DNA of 64,000 bases. Origin: Monosiga brevicollis MX1 (Eukaryota; Opisthokonta; Choanoflagellata; Craspedida; Salpingoecidae). The stretch spans positions 124,357-188,356 of the forward strand of contig NW_001865068.1 in assembly GCF_000002865.3 (NCBI RefSeq), read 5' to 3'. The stretch's first letter is position 1. Each line of letters opens with the position of its first letter. Below, piece by piece: positions 50,114-62,400 of this stretch. Both the position numbers and the translations under genes were made by a program. Below the pieces are notes generated by a model that was given only the letters and a program-made list of their open reading frames with translations, did no database searches and was not told where the DNA came from.

Positions 50114-51777
50114 CACATACTCAAGTCCTTGTGGGAAATGATAGGCGATGTACTGCGAGGTGATCGTCAGCTGATGCGGCCTCAGGTTTGGGGCTTTGAT
50201 GGCGATTATGACGAAGAGGTGCGCTTCACCAACCGAGTCACGCGTCAACCTACATTGATGACACCAACAAGCGATAGCATGGTCCCATGGTGCCCTAACG
50301 AGACTGTGTGATTCATCCTGCCTCGCAGGCTGAGATTGAGTTTGAGCAAAAGCTCAAGGCAGAGGAAGCCCCGGCGCTGCGCTACGTGCCGCGTGTCGTC
50401 AACCACCCGGCCTTTATCAACGCCGACTATTCGCAGGCGATGAAGCAGCTACAAAACGGCCACATTGGCGACGTCGTGTTCCGCCCGAGCTCCAAGGGCG
50501 AGAATTTGATCACCTGCTCATGGAAGACCGGAGATGTACGTTTTGTGAGGGGTATCTTCGTCGTCGGCATTATGGAGCTGCCCTTTCTGTTTGGTTACTT
50601 TTTGGTCCCCCCTTTTTTTTTTGAGCGTGCTCGCCACCAGCGCTGCTTGTACCAGTCTGCACCCCTCATGGTTCGACCTCTGAACATTTTCTTTTGGTTT
50701 ATGTGTGTTCCTGGTACATGCAGAAGCAAGTGGCGCATACGACCATCAAGGAGGATGAGGCCCGGAAGCGAGACGAGTACTCGCTCTCGGACCGCCTGCT
50801 CCTGGAGGTGGCGCCCGGTCGCACTGAGGAGTTTGAAGACTTGGATCAGATCATCGCTCAGTACATTTCACCCATGGCCGACCTGATTCGTCGCCTGCAC
50901 GCACATCGCCGATTCAAGAACGTGACCCGCGAAGAGATGGCGGCAGATATTGTCGATGAGAAGCGGCAAAACATGAATCGCATTCCCTACTACATGAGCC
51001 CGGTCCGTCTCGCCTTTGCTCTTGGGCTTGATGTTAGCCCGCATGGCCATGACCTTGTTGCGCATGTCTCACATTCAATGTGTCACGGTTCTTGTTATCC
51101 TTCAGGCGGAGCCTTGTCGCTACTGGCTGACGTACGTACCCAAGCGCGACGCCCTCTTGCAGCGGATCCGCATTACGGTTGATGGTTATCAGCTGCAAAG
51201 CGAAACGTTTCCTGATATCGACCAGCTCCTGACTTGGTTTAAGCTCAACTTTCAGCGCATCAAGCCCTACAAGCCGCCGAGCCGTTCCACGCAGCGCTCG
51301 TCTCAACCGGCTGCCAGCACAGCACCCGCAGCTCCCCCTTCCAACTCCGGCACGGCTGGCGCACCTGCCGCACCGGTCCAGCGGGAGCCACGCTACGATG
51401 CACCGCCGATGGGCTTTGGTGCCCCACCGACCCGCGAGCCAGCCTATCCCCGCCCGGCCTATGAATCAGCGCACGTTGGTACTGACTCACGCTATGGCGG
51501 ACCAGAATTTGGTGGACCACCTGCCCACGACTACGGCGGTCCGCCAGGTGGCAGTTTCCGGGGACCTTCCGGGCCCGGCTTTCAAGGGCCACCTGCCCAC
51601 GATCTCCCACCCTATGGTGGCGGACCGCCTGGTTTCATGGGGCCCGGTATGCACAATGATTTCCGGGGTGCGCCGCCTCCAGGACGACCCGGACCCGGGC
51701 AAGCTAACAACCAGCAGGCTCGCAATGACGAAGCCACCAACGACTTCTTGCGTCATTATGTCCCGGCTCCAAACTAG
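41993..51777 (+). CDS. SUPT6H: Transcription elongation factor and histone chaperone Spt6
   Basis: The gene starts MAEFVDEQA at 41993 and ends HYVPAPN at 51777, with some twenty introns. An acidic N-terminus (41993-43280) is rich in Asp/Glu and includes DEGDEDLLKDNLGEEEYNKL. The Tex-like core follows: LNDDTFLWLIKGKRAGLLEY (45850), then NAIVRDCVRDMLLVDMIEE (46150), a YqgF-like part with NVPDVLVVGAD (46940), a helix-hairpin-helix segment FICGLGKHKAAALLSHLRP (about 47980-48050), a DLD part (48430-48660) and an S1 domain (VTLRMSNGIRATLNVRDIS, 49690). The tandem SH2 module spans 50330-51270 (HPAFINADYSQAMKQL; GDVVFRPSSKGENLITCSW; PCRYWLTYVPKRDALLQRI). A Gly/Pro-rich tail closes it. Spt6 travels with RNA polymerase II, binds its phosphorylated linker and reassembles nucleosomes. 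The gene is complete in the window. Confidence 0.95.
47692..47735. repeat. GT then GTT microsatellite at an SPT6 splice donor
   Basis: The exon ending KLIQE is followed at once by about ten gt units and then eight gtt units. The GT of the splice donor is therefore the first unit of the repeat. The next exon begins MSVAVNRSC near 47819. Confidence 0.85.
49645..49678. repeat. GT microsatellite ending at an SPT6 splice acceptor
   Basis: About 14 gt units lie directly ahead of the acceptor ggggtag that opens the exon starting IVDVTLRMS at about 49684. Confidence 0.85.
50028..50112. repeat. Long GT microsatellite in an SPT6 intron
   Basis: About 42 uninterrupted gt units inside the intron between the S1 part and the tandem SH2 part of SPT6. 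Confidence 0.96.
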
Positions 51778-52438
51778 ACGGCGCTCAGCCCATGCCGAAC
51801 GGCCCTTGTTGAGACTGGCTCGTCGCCTTTGAGTGTATTTTCTTTGTCATGTTTTGCTGGTGTGCTTCGACATGTGAGTTGGGTATGAAATGCAGCCAAG
51901 GCACGATTCAAGGGTTGCTCAGTCCTCTCGGCTGGTTTATATTGCGAATGGTAGTGACGCCAGTGATGGCTGTGAGCTTTTGCTTGTGCGTCTTGATTTG
52001 AGGTGAATGAAGGAGAATTTATTCCGAGCAAAGCTTGAGATGGATCAGGTTCTTGGGGAGTGGTTTTTGTTTATAAGACATTGCTTTGGGGGAGGACGTC
52101 TGTGACACCTTCATCGGGACAATTGAGGTTAATAGCGGTTGGCCGAGGCCATGGGGAGGACAGGAGAAGGCGAGCCCAACACCAGCTTCAAGGACGTTTA
52201 CCCATCGCGTATCACGAGCCCATCTTCACGCGGAGTGAAGTTGGCTTGGCAACAGCATACATGTTGTAAGTGCTGGCCGAAGAGTTCATGAACAAGTGAC
52301 TCGTTGCCATCTATTATTATTATTATTGTTTGAGGAGGAATGCTCAAAATTAAGGCTTGGACACCGAACCGCGGGCTTGAAGTCGTCACATGATCATGGG
52401 GGTAAGTACTACATCCGCACATGCGCGTGTGTGCGAAA

Positions 52439-52439
<1 letters not shown>

Positions 52440-52489
<50 letters not shown>
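52440..52489. repeat. GT microsatellite
   Basis: About 25 gt units downstream of SPT6. Confidence 0.95.
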
Positions 52490-52490
<1 letters not shown>

Positions 52491-52708
52491 AAGCGACATC
52501 CAATCCCTCGTCGCATCCGACGAAACAGGCGGCGTTGCCCCGTTTCTCGTCAGCATGGGACCAACAAGACCGCAGAATGATGCTATCAAGCCTCCAACCT
52601 CTCCCCCGCCCTTTGTTTCGTGTGTTACAACCCCTATCCATAGTGTGGATGCATCGGCAACATCAGTGTGTGTGTTCATGACGAATTTTTTTGCAAAGGG
52701 AGAGGGAA

Positions 52709-52709
<1 letters not shown>

Positions 52710-52740
<31 letters not shown>

Positions 52741-52760
52741 AAGAGAGAATTTAAAAGCAA

Positions 52761-52826
<66 letters not shown>

Positions 52827-52864
52827 AGAGAGAGTTTGAGAGAGAGTTTGAGAGAGAGAGAGAG
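52710..52864. repeat. GA microsatellite with GAGAGTTT interruptions
   Basis: Two runs of ag units are separated by unique sequence at 52737-52762; the second run ends in three gagagagtttgag-type units. Confidence 0.93.
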
Positions 52865-53134
52865 CATGATGTTTTATTTTTCAATTTGCTGCCTCTTCTT
52901 TCAGCAGAGGGTTGGACGGCGAGAGGGGCGACGACGAGCGACGGTCGGGGGGGGTGTTGTCTGAAGCACGTTGTGTGGCGTGGTGGGTGGGGTACTTGGT
53001 GGTTGGAGTGAGTGTGAAGTTGGATCGTTTTCGGCCAGAACGGCAACGCGGGGCACCGGCCGCCTAGTGGGCTGGGCGGCGAAGAGGCGGCTGGAGGGAT
53101 TGAGCCTGAATATGATGTGGCAGACAAGGGTGGC

Positions 53135-55277
53135 ATGGACCCTGGCCGCATGCGCATCTGTGGCGGCCCCTCGTGGCGCGTTGCACTCCGCCTGATCTGG
53201 GCCTATAAATATGACTGGTTCACCTGCATTTGCCTTCTTGGTGCGTTCCGCTCGGCTCGGTTCGGCTCGGCTTGGGTCGGGTCGGTTCGGTTCGGCTCGG
53301 CGCAAGTTGTCCTGCTTGTTGCTGCACTTGCACTTGCCCTGGTTCTGGTGGTTGCTGGTGGTGGCTGCTAGCATGGCCAGCCTCTGACGCTTGCGCCTTG
53401 ATGGCTCTTTGTGCTTGTGATACCGCTTGTGCAGCGGTGGGTGGGTTGCCCCAGGAGCTGGTCGATCCGTATGTTTCCGCATGGTCCCTGACCGACTCCT
53501 CGTATCACGTCGAGAACAATGCCGGTGGGTCGACCGCCGCCCACGTGCACCATGCAGAGCCATGTCGGGATGGTAGTCCCCATCTCCACGTGCTTGCTCG
53601 CCGTGATGTTGGCGCGCGCGCGCGCGCGCGTGTGTGTGTGTGTGACGGGCGAGCGAGCGCAACGGCCCACTGGGCGATCATGGGTACATGGATCTGGCTC
53701 ATGATACCAAATGGGGCGCCTTGATTATCATTGCCCGGGGTTGATTTTGCATAGGAAGCTCGGATAACAAGGTGCCCAGTGTGGTGCTTCTGCCGGTTTT
53801 TGGCGTTGCGGGGCTCTTTGTCATTTCACTGATCCCGATCATTCTCACGCCCTTCCGCGGCTACTTTAACCTGCGTGAAGGTATGTTGAATGTTGGCCAC
53901 CTTGGCGAAGGAATGGTTGACGTCACGCATTTTCATTGGGAATTGTGCAACCGTGCTCGGTCGTTTGCTCGGGGTAGTACATCACCTGGCCTTGGCCCAC
54001 TTTTATGCCATTTGCCTCGAAAACGGCGTGCGCGGTCTCTTAAACATCATGTCGGGCGAGCTGCGTCCAAACTTTTATCAAACTTGCCAACCTGATGTGG
54101 ACAGTAAGTCGTGTTGTGGGAGGACTTGAGGCGGGCTGATGGCGCAATGGTCTGACCTTTGCTTTGCATTGAAATCCACATAGACTACGTCATTGGCCAG
54201 CAACCAGTGTGCCTTAACCCTGATAGTGAGGCACTGGCAGATGGCCGCCGCAGTTTCCCCTGTGGGCATTGTTCGTTCTCCATCTCGGTGGCGGCCACGC
54301 TCTCGCAGCACCTCTTTGCGCTGCTCGATGTCTATGATGGTCGAGGTACGACTTTGGGGATTCCGTGCGAGTGCCGACCCAACACTTGCAGCCCATGCGC
54401 CAGGAATCTGTTGCTCTCATGACAAGGTCGGCCTGTGGGGATAACATTATTCTGTATGTGTGTGTGTGTGTGTGTGAAAACCTCTAGGTTGGATCTATCG
54501 CAACGTGATTGTCTTGATCCCGCTTGTCGGATCGTTTCTCGTCTCGCTCTCGCGCATTACTGGTAAGCACCTTTGATCAAATCCATTGGCATTGGTTAAA
54601 CAGGGGATGCTGGGCAAAGGCTTTCTTTTTGAGTTTGATCGGCATCTCACCTGTGCGCATCTGCCGGGTTTAGATGGTCGTCACCATGGCTCTGATGTCA
54701 TCATTGGTTTAATTCTTGGCTTTACTGCATGTGCGTGGCCAGTCAGAAGCGCTCGTCTCTATCAAGGCACCGGGCCCTCTCGTCCTGCTTGTCGCTCTTG
54801 CCTCTTTCCTCTGTCTTTGACTTTTTTTTTTTCCCTCGCGCTCACATGATTGTGTCAAACTCTCTCACGTACCCTGACGCGCTTGACTGTTTGTGGATGT
54901 TGTGCAGCCTTGATCGCGTACAACACGTATTTTGCATGGTTGATGGGCCCGGCCCGTGGAAAACCGCTGTGTGTGCGTGACACCATTGGCATGCCCCAGC
55001 ATTTGATCCATCCAGCCGTGACCACGCCCCGTCTTCCCCAAAGGTCAGTCTTGGAAGGTGGGGATCGGAGCACTCAAAAACAAACAAACAAGAAAAAAAA
55101 AGAAGTTACCCGCCAAGCGATTCAACCTGTTCATGTGGGCTTGACTTGGGGTGGTTTAGATACGACCAAGCCCCTGCAGCGGGTAGCACTCAAGCAGTTA
55201 TGGGACCGTACGGTAATGGCGGTGCGGCGCGGCCTCTGGAGCGCGCCTCTGCGCCACCCACGATTGCTGCCGTCTAA
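53135..55277 (+). CDS. PAP2/lipid phosphate phosphatase-like membrane protein with altered catalytic motifs
   Basis: Nine exons run from ATG 53135 (MDPGRMRICGGPSWRVAL) to TAA 55275-55277. Boundaries include 53135-53240, 53435-53524, 53755-53880, about 53979-54103, 54184-54345, 54488-54562, 54674-54730, 54908-55043 and 55160-55277. Hydrophobic segments include FTCICLLG, VVLLPVFGVAGLFVISLIPI, HHLALAHFYAICL, NVIVLIPLVGSFLVSL and VIIGLILGFTASLIAY, fitting the six-helix LPP fold. Family motif C3 is intact (SRITDGRHHGSD). C1 reads NIMSGELRP, with Asn where Lys is usual, and C2 reads PCGH instead of PSGH. Active LPPs dephosphorylate lysophosphatidate, phosphatidate and related lipids outside the cell or in the lumen. 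The changes suggest reduced or different activity, as in the LPP-related (PLPPR) proteins. An intron carries GC/GT repeats at 53608-53644. Confidence 0.85.
53608..53644. repeat. GC then GT dinucleotide repeat in an LPP-like intron
   Basis: About nine gc/cg units pass directly into about seven gt units within the intron between the second and third LPP-like exons. Alternating purine-pyrimidine DNA of this kind favours left-handed Z-DNA. Confidence 0.88.
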
Positions 55278-56469
55278 TTGACGCACGATGATGTAAAACA
55301 CAACGCCCAATCATACCCTGTGAGCGCTCTAAGCACTCGTGAGCACTCTTTTCCGGGACCTCCACCCCACGTCATCATCATCGACGCCCTGACAAGAATT
55401 GTTGTTGCGGCGCCATCCGAGCCTGGATCAACTCATTGTTGTTATCACTTGTTTCTTACGATGAGGCATGATTGCAAGGGACAGAGCGGACGAAGATGTG
55501 ATTTGATCGACACCACGTGCCCTCTGTCCAGGACTTGGATGGTGTGACAGTCAGCACGCTCAAACACATCTTGTACTTTGCTGGAAGACATTCTTTCACG
55601 GTGTTGGGAAACAGCCCGTCATGTCTTGAGAAAATGGAAGCACTGCCAACAACGCGTCCCAAGTCCTGCNNNNNNNNNNNNNNNNNNNNNNNNNNNNNNN
55701 NNNNNNNNNNNNNNNNNNNAGAACTTTTAGTACACGAGTGGCAATGTCAGTCGAGCACGTATGTCACCCTATCCATCGGAATTGTCCGATTGAGAGGACG
55801 AGTGGTGACGTATTTCAAATTTCTGTCATCCCAAGCAATCTTTTCGCGAGTCGTCCCACTTCGAGCCTTATTGCGTGTGTTGGGGGATTGGGGTTTATCC
55901 TTGGAAACCCACATCCCCACCCAACCCACAACACCAACAAGGTAAAGCCTACTTGATGAGTAGAAAATGTGCATTATGGAGAAACGGCAGTCAGGTCAGG
56001 ATGGTGGCGGCGCTGGACTCTTGTGGGGGGTGCGCTCTATCTGCCATAGCCTGACCAACGCGTTGCTTCCGTCTTTCTCTCCCGACGCACACCCTTTCTC
56101 CCTCCCAAAAAACTCGCGACCCCCACTACCCCGCCTCAACCCAAACCACTTGCACCCCCAACCGCTTTTCAAGCTGCTCACGCAATCCCGCCAACCCCCA
56201 CACCGTTCTGCAGTGCAAACTCCAACGAGCCTGAGCCTGAGCCTGACAACTCGGACGCGGTAGGACGCCTTTTCGCAAGACATCCCTGCTCGATCTCATT
56301 CGCTTGGACACATCCGAATCTCGATCCCCTCCCTCACCGATCTCCCATTTTATTTGCCCCTCTCTCCCCTCCCCCTCTTCTCCATCGTGCTCGTTGTTAG
56401 GCACACCTCACTTGGCCATCGCCTTTCTTGCTGGATTCAGTCTTGCCTTGCCCCGTTCACATCGTTGCC
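55278..56469. other. Spacer with assembly gap upstream of the receptor cyclase
   Basis: About 1.2 kb between two plus-strand genes, with a 50-base N run at 55670-55719. The part from 56030 to 56460 is C- and T-rich and is likely the cyclase promoter and 5' UTR. No gene is recognised. Confidence 0.55.
55670..55719. other. Assembly gap (50 N)
   Basis: Exactly 50 undetermined bases, probably a fixed-size placeholder. Confidence 0.98.
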
Positions 56470-59400
56470 ATGTCGGCAACCCCCCGCGTATCGCGGCGGC
56501 GGCTGGCTCTGCCTCATCCACGAGAACATACCTCCATCCTATCGCGCCTGCCTCTGATTCTCCCTCTTCTTGCCGCTGCCATTGTTGCCTTTTCGGGGAT
56601 CTCCCAAGTACACGCCCTTGATAATGAGGAGATGATCATCAACATTGCTCAAATGGTGGAATGCCACGGCAACGCCTGCATCGATGCCATGCAGCCCACC
56701 TGGGACTTTCTCGAAGCCTCTTTGCGCGCAGAAACCAACGCCACCAACCTGACCATCAATGTACACAGCTTCCGAACCACTGCCGAGTTCAAGGCCGCCA
56801 TCTCCCAAGCCAACGCCAGCTTTCATTTTATTTTTGGTGATGGTTTGACCATGGCATGTGGTAGCTTGATGCTCCACACGGCCCCAATCGCCGCCCTCGC
56901 CAGCAACGTTGCCGGTCAGTGGTGAAGCGCCTCCTTCATATTGCTGTCTTTCTCATCACACTCACTTGTCCATCACCCTCATTCGCCTCATAGGCCACTA
57001 CATCCGTCATACCGGTGCCGTTATTTTGACGAGCAACTTTAGTGTCAACTCGATCGCTGACATTGATGGACATGCCGTCACTGTTGCAGAGCATCCGCTG
57101 TTTTCGGCTACCCTCATCGGGCTTCGCATCATGCGCGAGCTTGAGCATGATCCTTTCTTGACTGCAAAACAGGTAGCTGCATATTTCACTCCGAAGCATG
57201 CTCCATCGAACATGCATGGACTCACTGGACAGGCACCCACCCCCCATGTAGTTGCTCATCATGTTTACATTCCGCTGTGATGCCGCTGCCATTCAGGTGC
57301 GCTTTACCTACTCGGCCGAGGAAGCTCTTTTGGATATTGTCAATGGCCCCAGTGAGATTGCCCTCGTGCCGGTCGGCGTGCTTGAGACGATGATCCATGA
57401 TGGTCTGCTGCAGACCGATCAGCTCAAGGTTTGCAGACTGGCTCCGCTGTTACCCATCTGGTCGACGCAGCGGTCACTTTTGGTTTTAATGCAACTCCTA
57501 CCAACTCGCCTGGTTGTGCTTAGGTCCTCCATGAAACCTTCCATACTGTGCTTGGTGAGCCATTTCCCCTCCGCACGTCTTCCCAGCTCTATGCCGGCTC
57601 CAGTCTTGCCGCTTTTCCTGACACCTCGGAAGAGTTGGTCAACTTGGTTGAAGCCATTCTCTTCTCTATCACCAACGAAACTGTCATGGCTATCAACGGG
57701 TTCTACCACCACTGGGCATATCCCCTGGCCTATTCCTCCTCACAAAACTTGCTGGTATGTGGCCCAGCCCGCTGCGTTCCACTCCATGCGCGAATAGCAC
57801 CAGTCCCTCACCTCGATTTGTCCCCACTGCAAATTGCTGCTTGGCTTGTCACCTCCTCTGTTCGACGTGATAGCAACGCATGGGGGTCATTGATGACGAC
57901 GGCGAGAGCTACTCTTGCAAGTCCAGTGAGGATATGGAACATCAATTCGACTACTGTCCGCTTGGATCTTTCCCCATGTCTTTTGGGGAGCGCTACACGG
58001 CTTGTGGCGCCGATGCCCCATCATGCGCCACTGTTCTTCGTTGCACCTGCAATCCTTGTCGGGTGTCTGATGAAGTCGAGGTCAGTCAAGTGCAAGTTTC
58101 TTCACGCAGCCCGTGATTTGCCTCTGGCTAACCGTCGTCAAGTCACACTCATCTCATGCATGGGCTGCATGGCCAGGTTTTTGCCTTCATTACCAAACAT
58201 CCCGACAACACGCTCGGCTCGGCTCCAGCTGATAAGAGTAAAATGGATGAACAATTTAGCATGCGAGGTTCTGAGCTGCTCAACCAATTCAGCCTCAACG
58301 CCGAGGAAGCTGGTGCTCAACTCTGTGCCCGCATCGATACCTGCGTCACCGTACAACAATTCGATCGGATCGACTTTCAGGTACTCTCTTCGCCAGCCCG
58401 ATTTGGCGAGCCGGATGCTCTGAACCCTCCGTTCGCTTGCTCAAGCTTGCATGTGCCCTGCCCATGCCGCCCTCTCTTGCCCAACTTACAGATTGTGGAT
58501 CACCGTCACCATGTGCGTGTCGATGCAGTGGTCACCTATACGGTCGATCTCATTACCGAAGAGGAGCTGGAACATCTGAGTGACCTCACTACGGCCCATT
58601 TGACCAACTACGGCAGCTACGACGTGTTCTTTGAGGCAGCTGACATCTTTCTCAAGCATGGTCTCTACACGATCGAAGTGCTGCTGGATGGCGAGCACGT
58701 GGAGGCATCGCCCTTCTTTGTCAGCGTTATTGGTCGAGACTGTGACAACCACGAGCATGCTACGGACGACGGTGGTTGCACTTGCGTAGCAGGCTACACC
58801 AAGAGTCAGGGCACGTGCATCCCCACGAGCAAGCTGATGATTCAAATCCTCATCCCTCTGGTCATTGTCATGATCCTCTTGGGCTTTGCCTACAAAGTCT
58901 ACGCTCAGTATCGCGCCGATGCCGTTTGGCGCATTGGCTTTGATGAGTTGAAGTTTGGTTCACCCCCGGTGGTGCTGGGTGAAGGTACGTGAAGCAGCTC
59001 TGCTGACAATACAGCTGTCTTGGCTTTGGCTGGGGCTAATTGGTACTCGGGTGCACCCTTGTCTCTAGGTGCATTCGGTCAAGTCCTCGAGGCGGAGTGG
59101 CGCGGCTCTGTTGTCGCCGTCAAGCGGCTCATCCAAGGCAAAGACCCTGGATCTCATGGTTCCCGCGGGTGCGTGCCACTTGTACTCTTATAAAATGCGA
59201 GATGCGCCAGGAACAAGCGAACTTATCGGGTCGGCATGGTGTTCTAGGAGTGTTCGGCGAATGGATATTTTCAATTCCAAAGAGGGTGGCGGCGAGATGA
59301 AGCGTGCAACCTCTTTCCTCGGTGACATGACTCAAAATCCCAAGGCTCAGAAATATCAAAGTGGCACAATCAATGCCGCCCGCGTCCACAGTCGCTCCAC

Positions 59401-62400
59401 TGGCAATGTCCTTCCTACCATCCGGAGTGAGGGCGCCAGCCCTAGGTACGTTTATCTTGAAGAAAGAGTTTTGCGATGCCTTGGCGTGCTGGCCAGAGAC
59501 GCCTATTCATGCCGGCGTGTTTTTTTTTTCTCCAGCAGCAAGCGGTCAAGCAAGCGGTCGTCATTCTTCAGCACAACGCGCCTGCGGTTTGTTTCCTGCC
59601 GGTTCGGGGGCTTGCCTTGAAGGGTGATGTGCTGACCCCATGCTTCGGCTGTGCTCGTCATGCAGCCAGCGCCTTAAGCAAGAAATGCGCCTGCTGGCCC
59701 GCCTCCGACATCCTGGCGTTGTGACCGTCATGGGTAGGTTCACAGAGACTTCCCCACTTAATCTGCTGTGCATGGCCATCTCACAGCGGGCGCCTGCATT
59801 ATCTTTTTGCTTAGGCGCAGTCTTGGAGGTCGGCATGGAGCCGCTGATGGTCATGGAGCGCATGGAAATGTTCGTGCATTGCAGTCATTGCCTCTTTTGT
59901 ATAGTTGGCGTGAATGCCAAACCGCCACGACACCTTTCGCTCATCCTTGGGATTGCTGTTGGCATCGTTTTTGTGTCCACACGTAGGAGTCTCTATCAGC
60001 TTCTCAGCAACGATCAGGTTGAAGCCGGCGTGGAAATTGTGGTCCCTGTCCTACGCGACATCACGTCCGCCATGATCTTTTTGCATGCCCACAAACCCAT
60101 GGTCCTGCACGGTGATATCAAGGTGAGTATTGATTCCCCTGTCCTCATTGATGGGCTGTTTCATTTTTAACCCATACGTTGTGAATGTGCCTTTGAACTA
60201 GTCGATGAATGTGTTGGTGGATCAAAACTTCCGGGGCAAGCTGTCGGACTTTGGTTTATCTGGAATCAAGCAGAATCGAAAGGCCTGCGGATCACCTCCA
60301 TGGTACGCGGCGCAAGCTCGCAAGCTGTAAGGGACGGTATCGACATGTTGTCGCTCATCTCTGATCAATTGGGTCCGATGCATTGGGTAGGATGAGCCCC
60401 GAGCTGTTGCGGGGTGGCAGCACCAGTCCCGAATCAGACGTGTACGCGTTTGGCATCCTCTTGGCCGAATGCCTCAACCGCGAGCTGCCCTACCAGGTTC
60501 GGGCACCTTTCAACCAAGGGCTGCATCTTTGGTGGGGTAGCGTGCGCAGTCACCTAAAATATCATTGGTGATGTTTAGGACGATGACATGAGCAATGTGC
60601 TAATGATGGTGGGCAAGGGGCCTGATGAAGATGGCAATTTGAAGCGTCCGACAATCAAAAGCGATCCAACAGAAGGCGTTCTAACGGTGAGTCGGCACGC
60701 AAGTGGGCAATTGTGCAAATTTTCGAAGAGCGTGGGTGTCAAGGATACACTACAACTCATTTTGCTGATTTGCATGCTCTGCGCAGGTCTTGGCCGAGGA
60801 GTGCTGGCATGAGGACCCGAGTGTCCGCCCACCGTTTGCGGATATTGGTGGGTGAAGACGTTGACCATCTATTTGGTAGAAACCCAGTTGACCTCTGGTT
60901 TCAACTGACCTCAATGTATCGTGCTGCAGACCGTCGCTTGCGTGGTCTGAACATTAGTTGCGTGGGCGCCACGTTCCTCCAGCGTGGTACCAACATGACG
61001 CAGCAGAGTTTGGTGTTGCATGAAATGTTCCCACCGCACATTGTGGAGAAGCTGAAGCGCGGTAAGCGGGCTAACTTGTGCCAGCAGCTTGCCTGATCTC
61101 CCCTCCTCCCACATTTCGATTTCTAGTGCGCGATCAACCTGAATCATTTTTTTTCTCTTGAATAGGCGTCAAGGTCGAGCCCGAGGACCACTTTGTCTCC
61201 ATCTTCTTCTCAGATATCGTCGGTGCGTGGAAACAAACTCTTTCGGAGCATCGACCATGTATGCATAGACTTGGCTCTCGCTCACTAAAGTTGGCGTGCC
61301 GGTGAAACACCCACAGGGTTTACCAACATTTCTGCACAGTTGTCTCCAGCCGAGGTATGTCGAAACACTGGAGTCATCTCAAGACTAGGGTCTGATGCTT
61401 GGGGAACCAGGCTAGAACCAATGGGGGGTTTCATGCAAGCTTACCTTGAACGTGCTGCGGCAATGCACTCGTCTCTTAGGTGGCAGACATGTTGGATCGC
61501 TTGTACACCCAGATGGATGGTGTGTGCCATCGTCTGGACCTTTTCAAGCAAGAAACCATTGGTACGCTTGCTTACGCCTGTGAAATCCATGGGGGCCTCT
61601 GTGACTCAATCTCGGCGGTCTCGGTTTCGTGATTGATAATTTCGGGTTTGAATTGTTCTGATCGTTTGCAGGTGATGCCATGTTCGTGGTGGGCAACTTG
61701 AAGCGCAAGCATGATGACCATTTGGTGACCATTTGCGAGTATGCTCAAGAAGTGACTCAGCTGGCCAACGCCACTCCGATTCACCCCGACCGGCCTGAGC
61801 TTGGCACCATCAACATTCGGGTGGGCATCCACTGCGGGCCAGTCGTGTCCAACGTCGTGGGAACCAAGAACCCGCGCTTCTGTTTATTTGGTGACACGTA
61901 AGTAGATTGCCCTGCCGCGCAACACCAAGTCCAACGATGGATTTGACGGGTGCTAAGAACCGCCAAGCTCACAAAGACTGGGACGCACATGATGCACAGG
62001 GTCAATACAGCCTCGCGCATGGAGAGTAACAGCATCAAGAACCACATTCACCTTTCCGGAGCGGCAGCCAAGTTGCTCAAGGAGCAATACGAAGCCCAGC
62101 GTCGCACGGACATGGCCCGTAGCCTGCATTGTCGCGGCAAGATTGAGATCAAGGGCAAGGGCGGCATGGTGACGTACTGGCTGCTCCGACCCGAGCAAGT
62201 GGAACGATTGGACCAGGGCATTTCGCCAGATGACTTTAACAAGGTTGGTACATGTGCAGAGGAGGAAAGACACCCCCCCTTTGGCTGTGCTTCTGGTGCT
62301 TTGTGCCGGATGGCATCAGTCTCCCGCGATTCAGGGCGATGGGCCTCACTGCTGGGTGTTGGTGCGTGTAGCTGGAGGAGGAGAACAAGGCAGCTGCGGA

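Larger units (their letters stand above)
51778..53134. other. Spacer between SPT6 and LPP-like gene
   Basis: About 1.36 kb with no recognised gene. It holds the SPT6 3' UTR, a GT repeat at 52440-52489 and GA repeats at 52710-52864, and must contain the promoter of the LPP-like gene. Sequence just upstream of 53135 is GC-rich. Confidence 0.55.

Noticed and set aside
49864-50248. Thr-His repeat frames on the minus strand
   Set aside because: They translate the GT microsatellite in an SPT6 intron.
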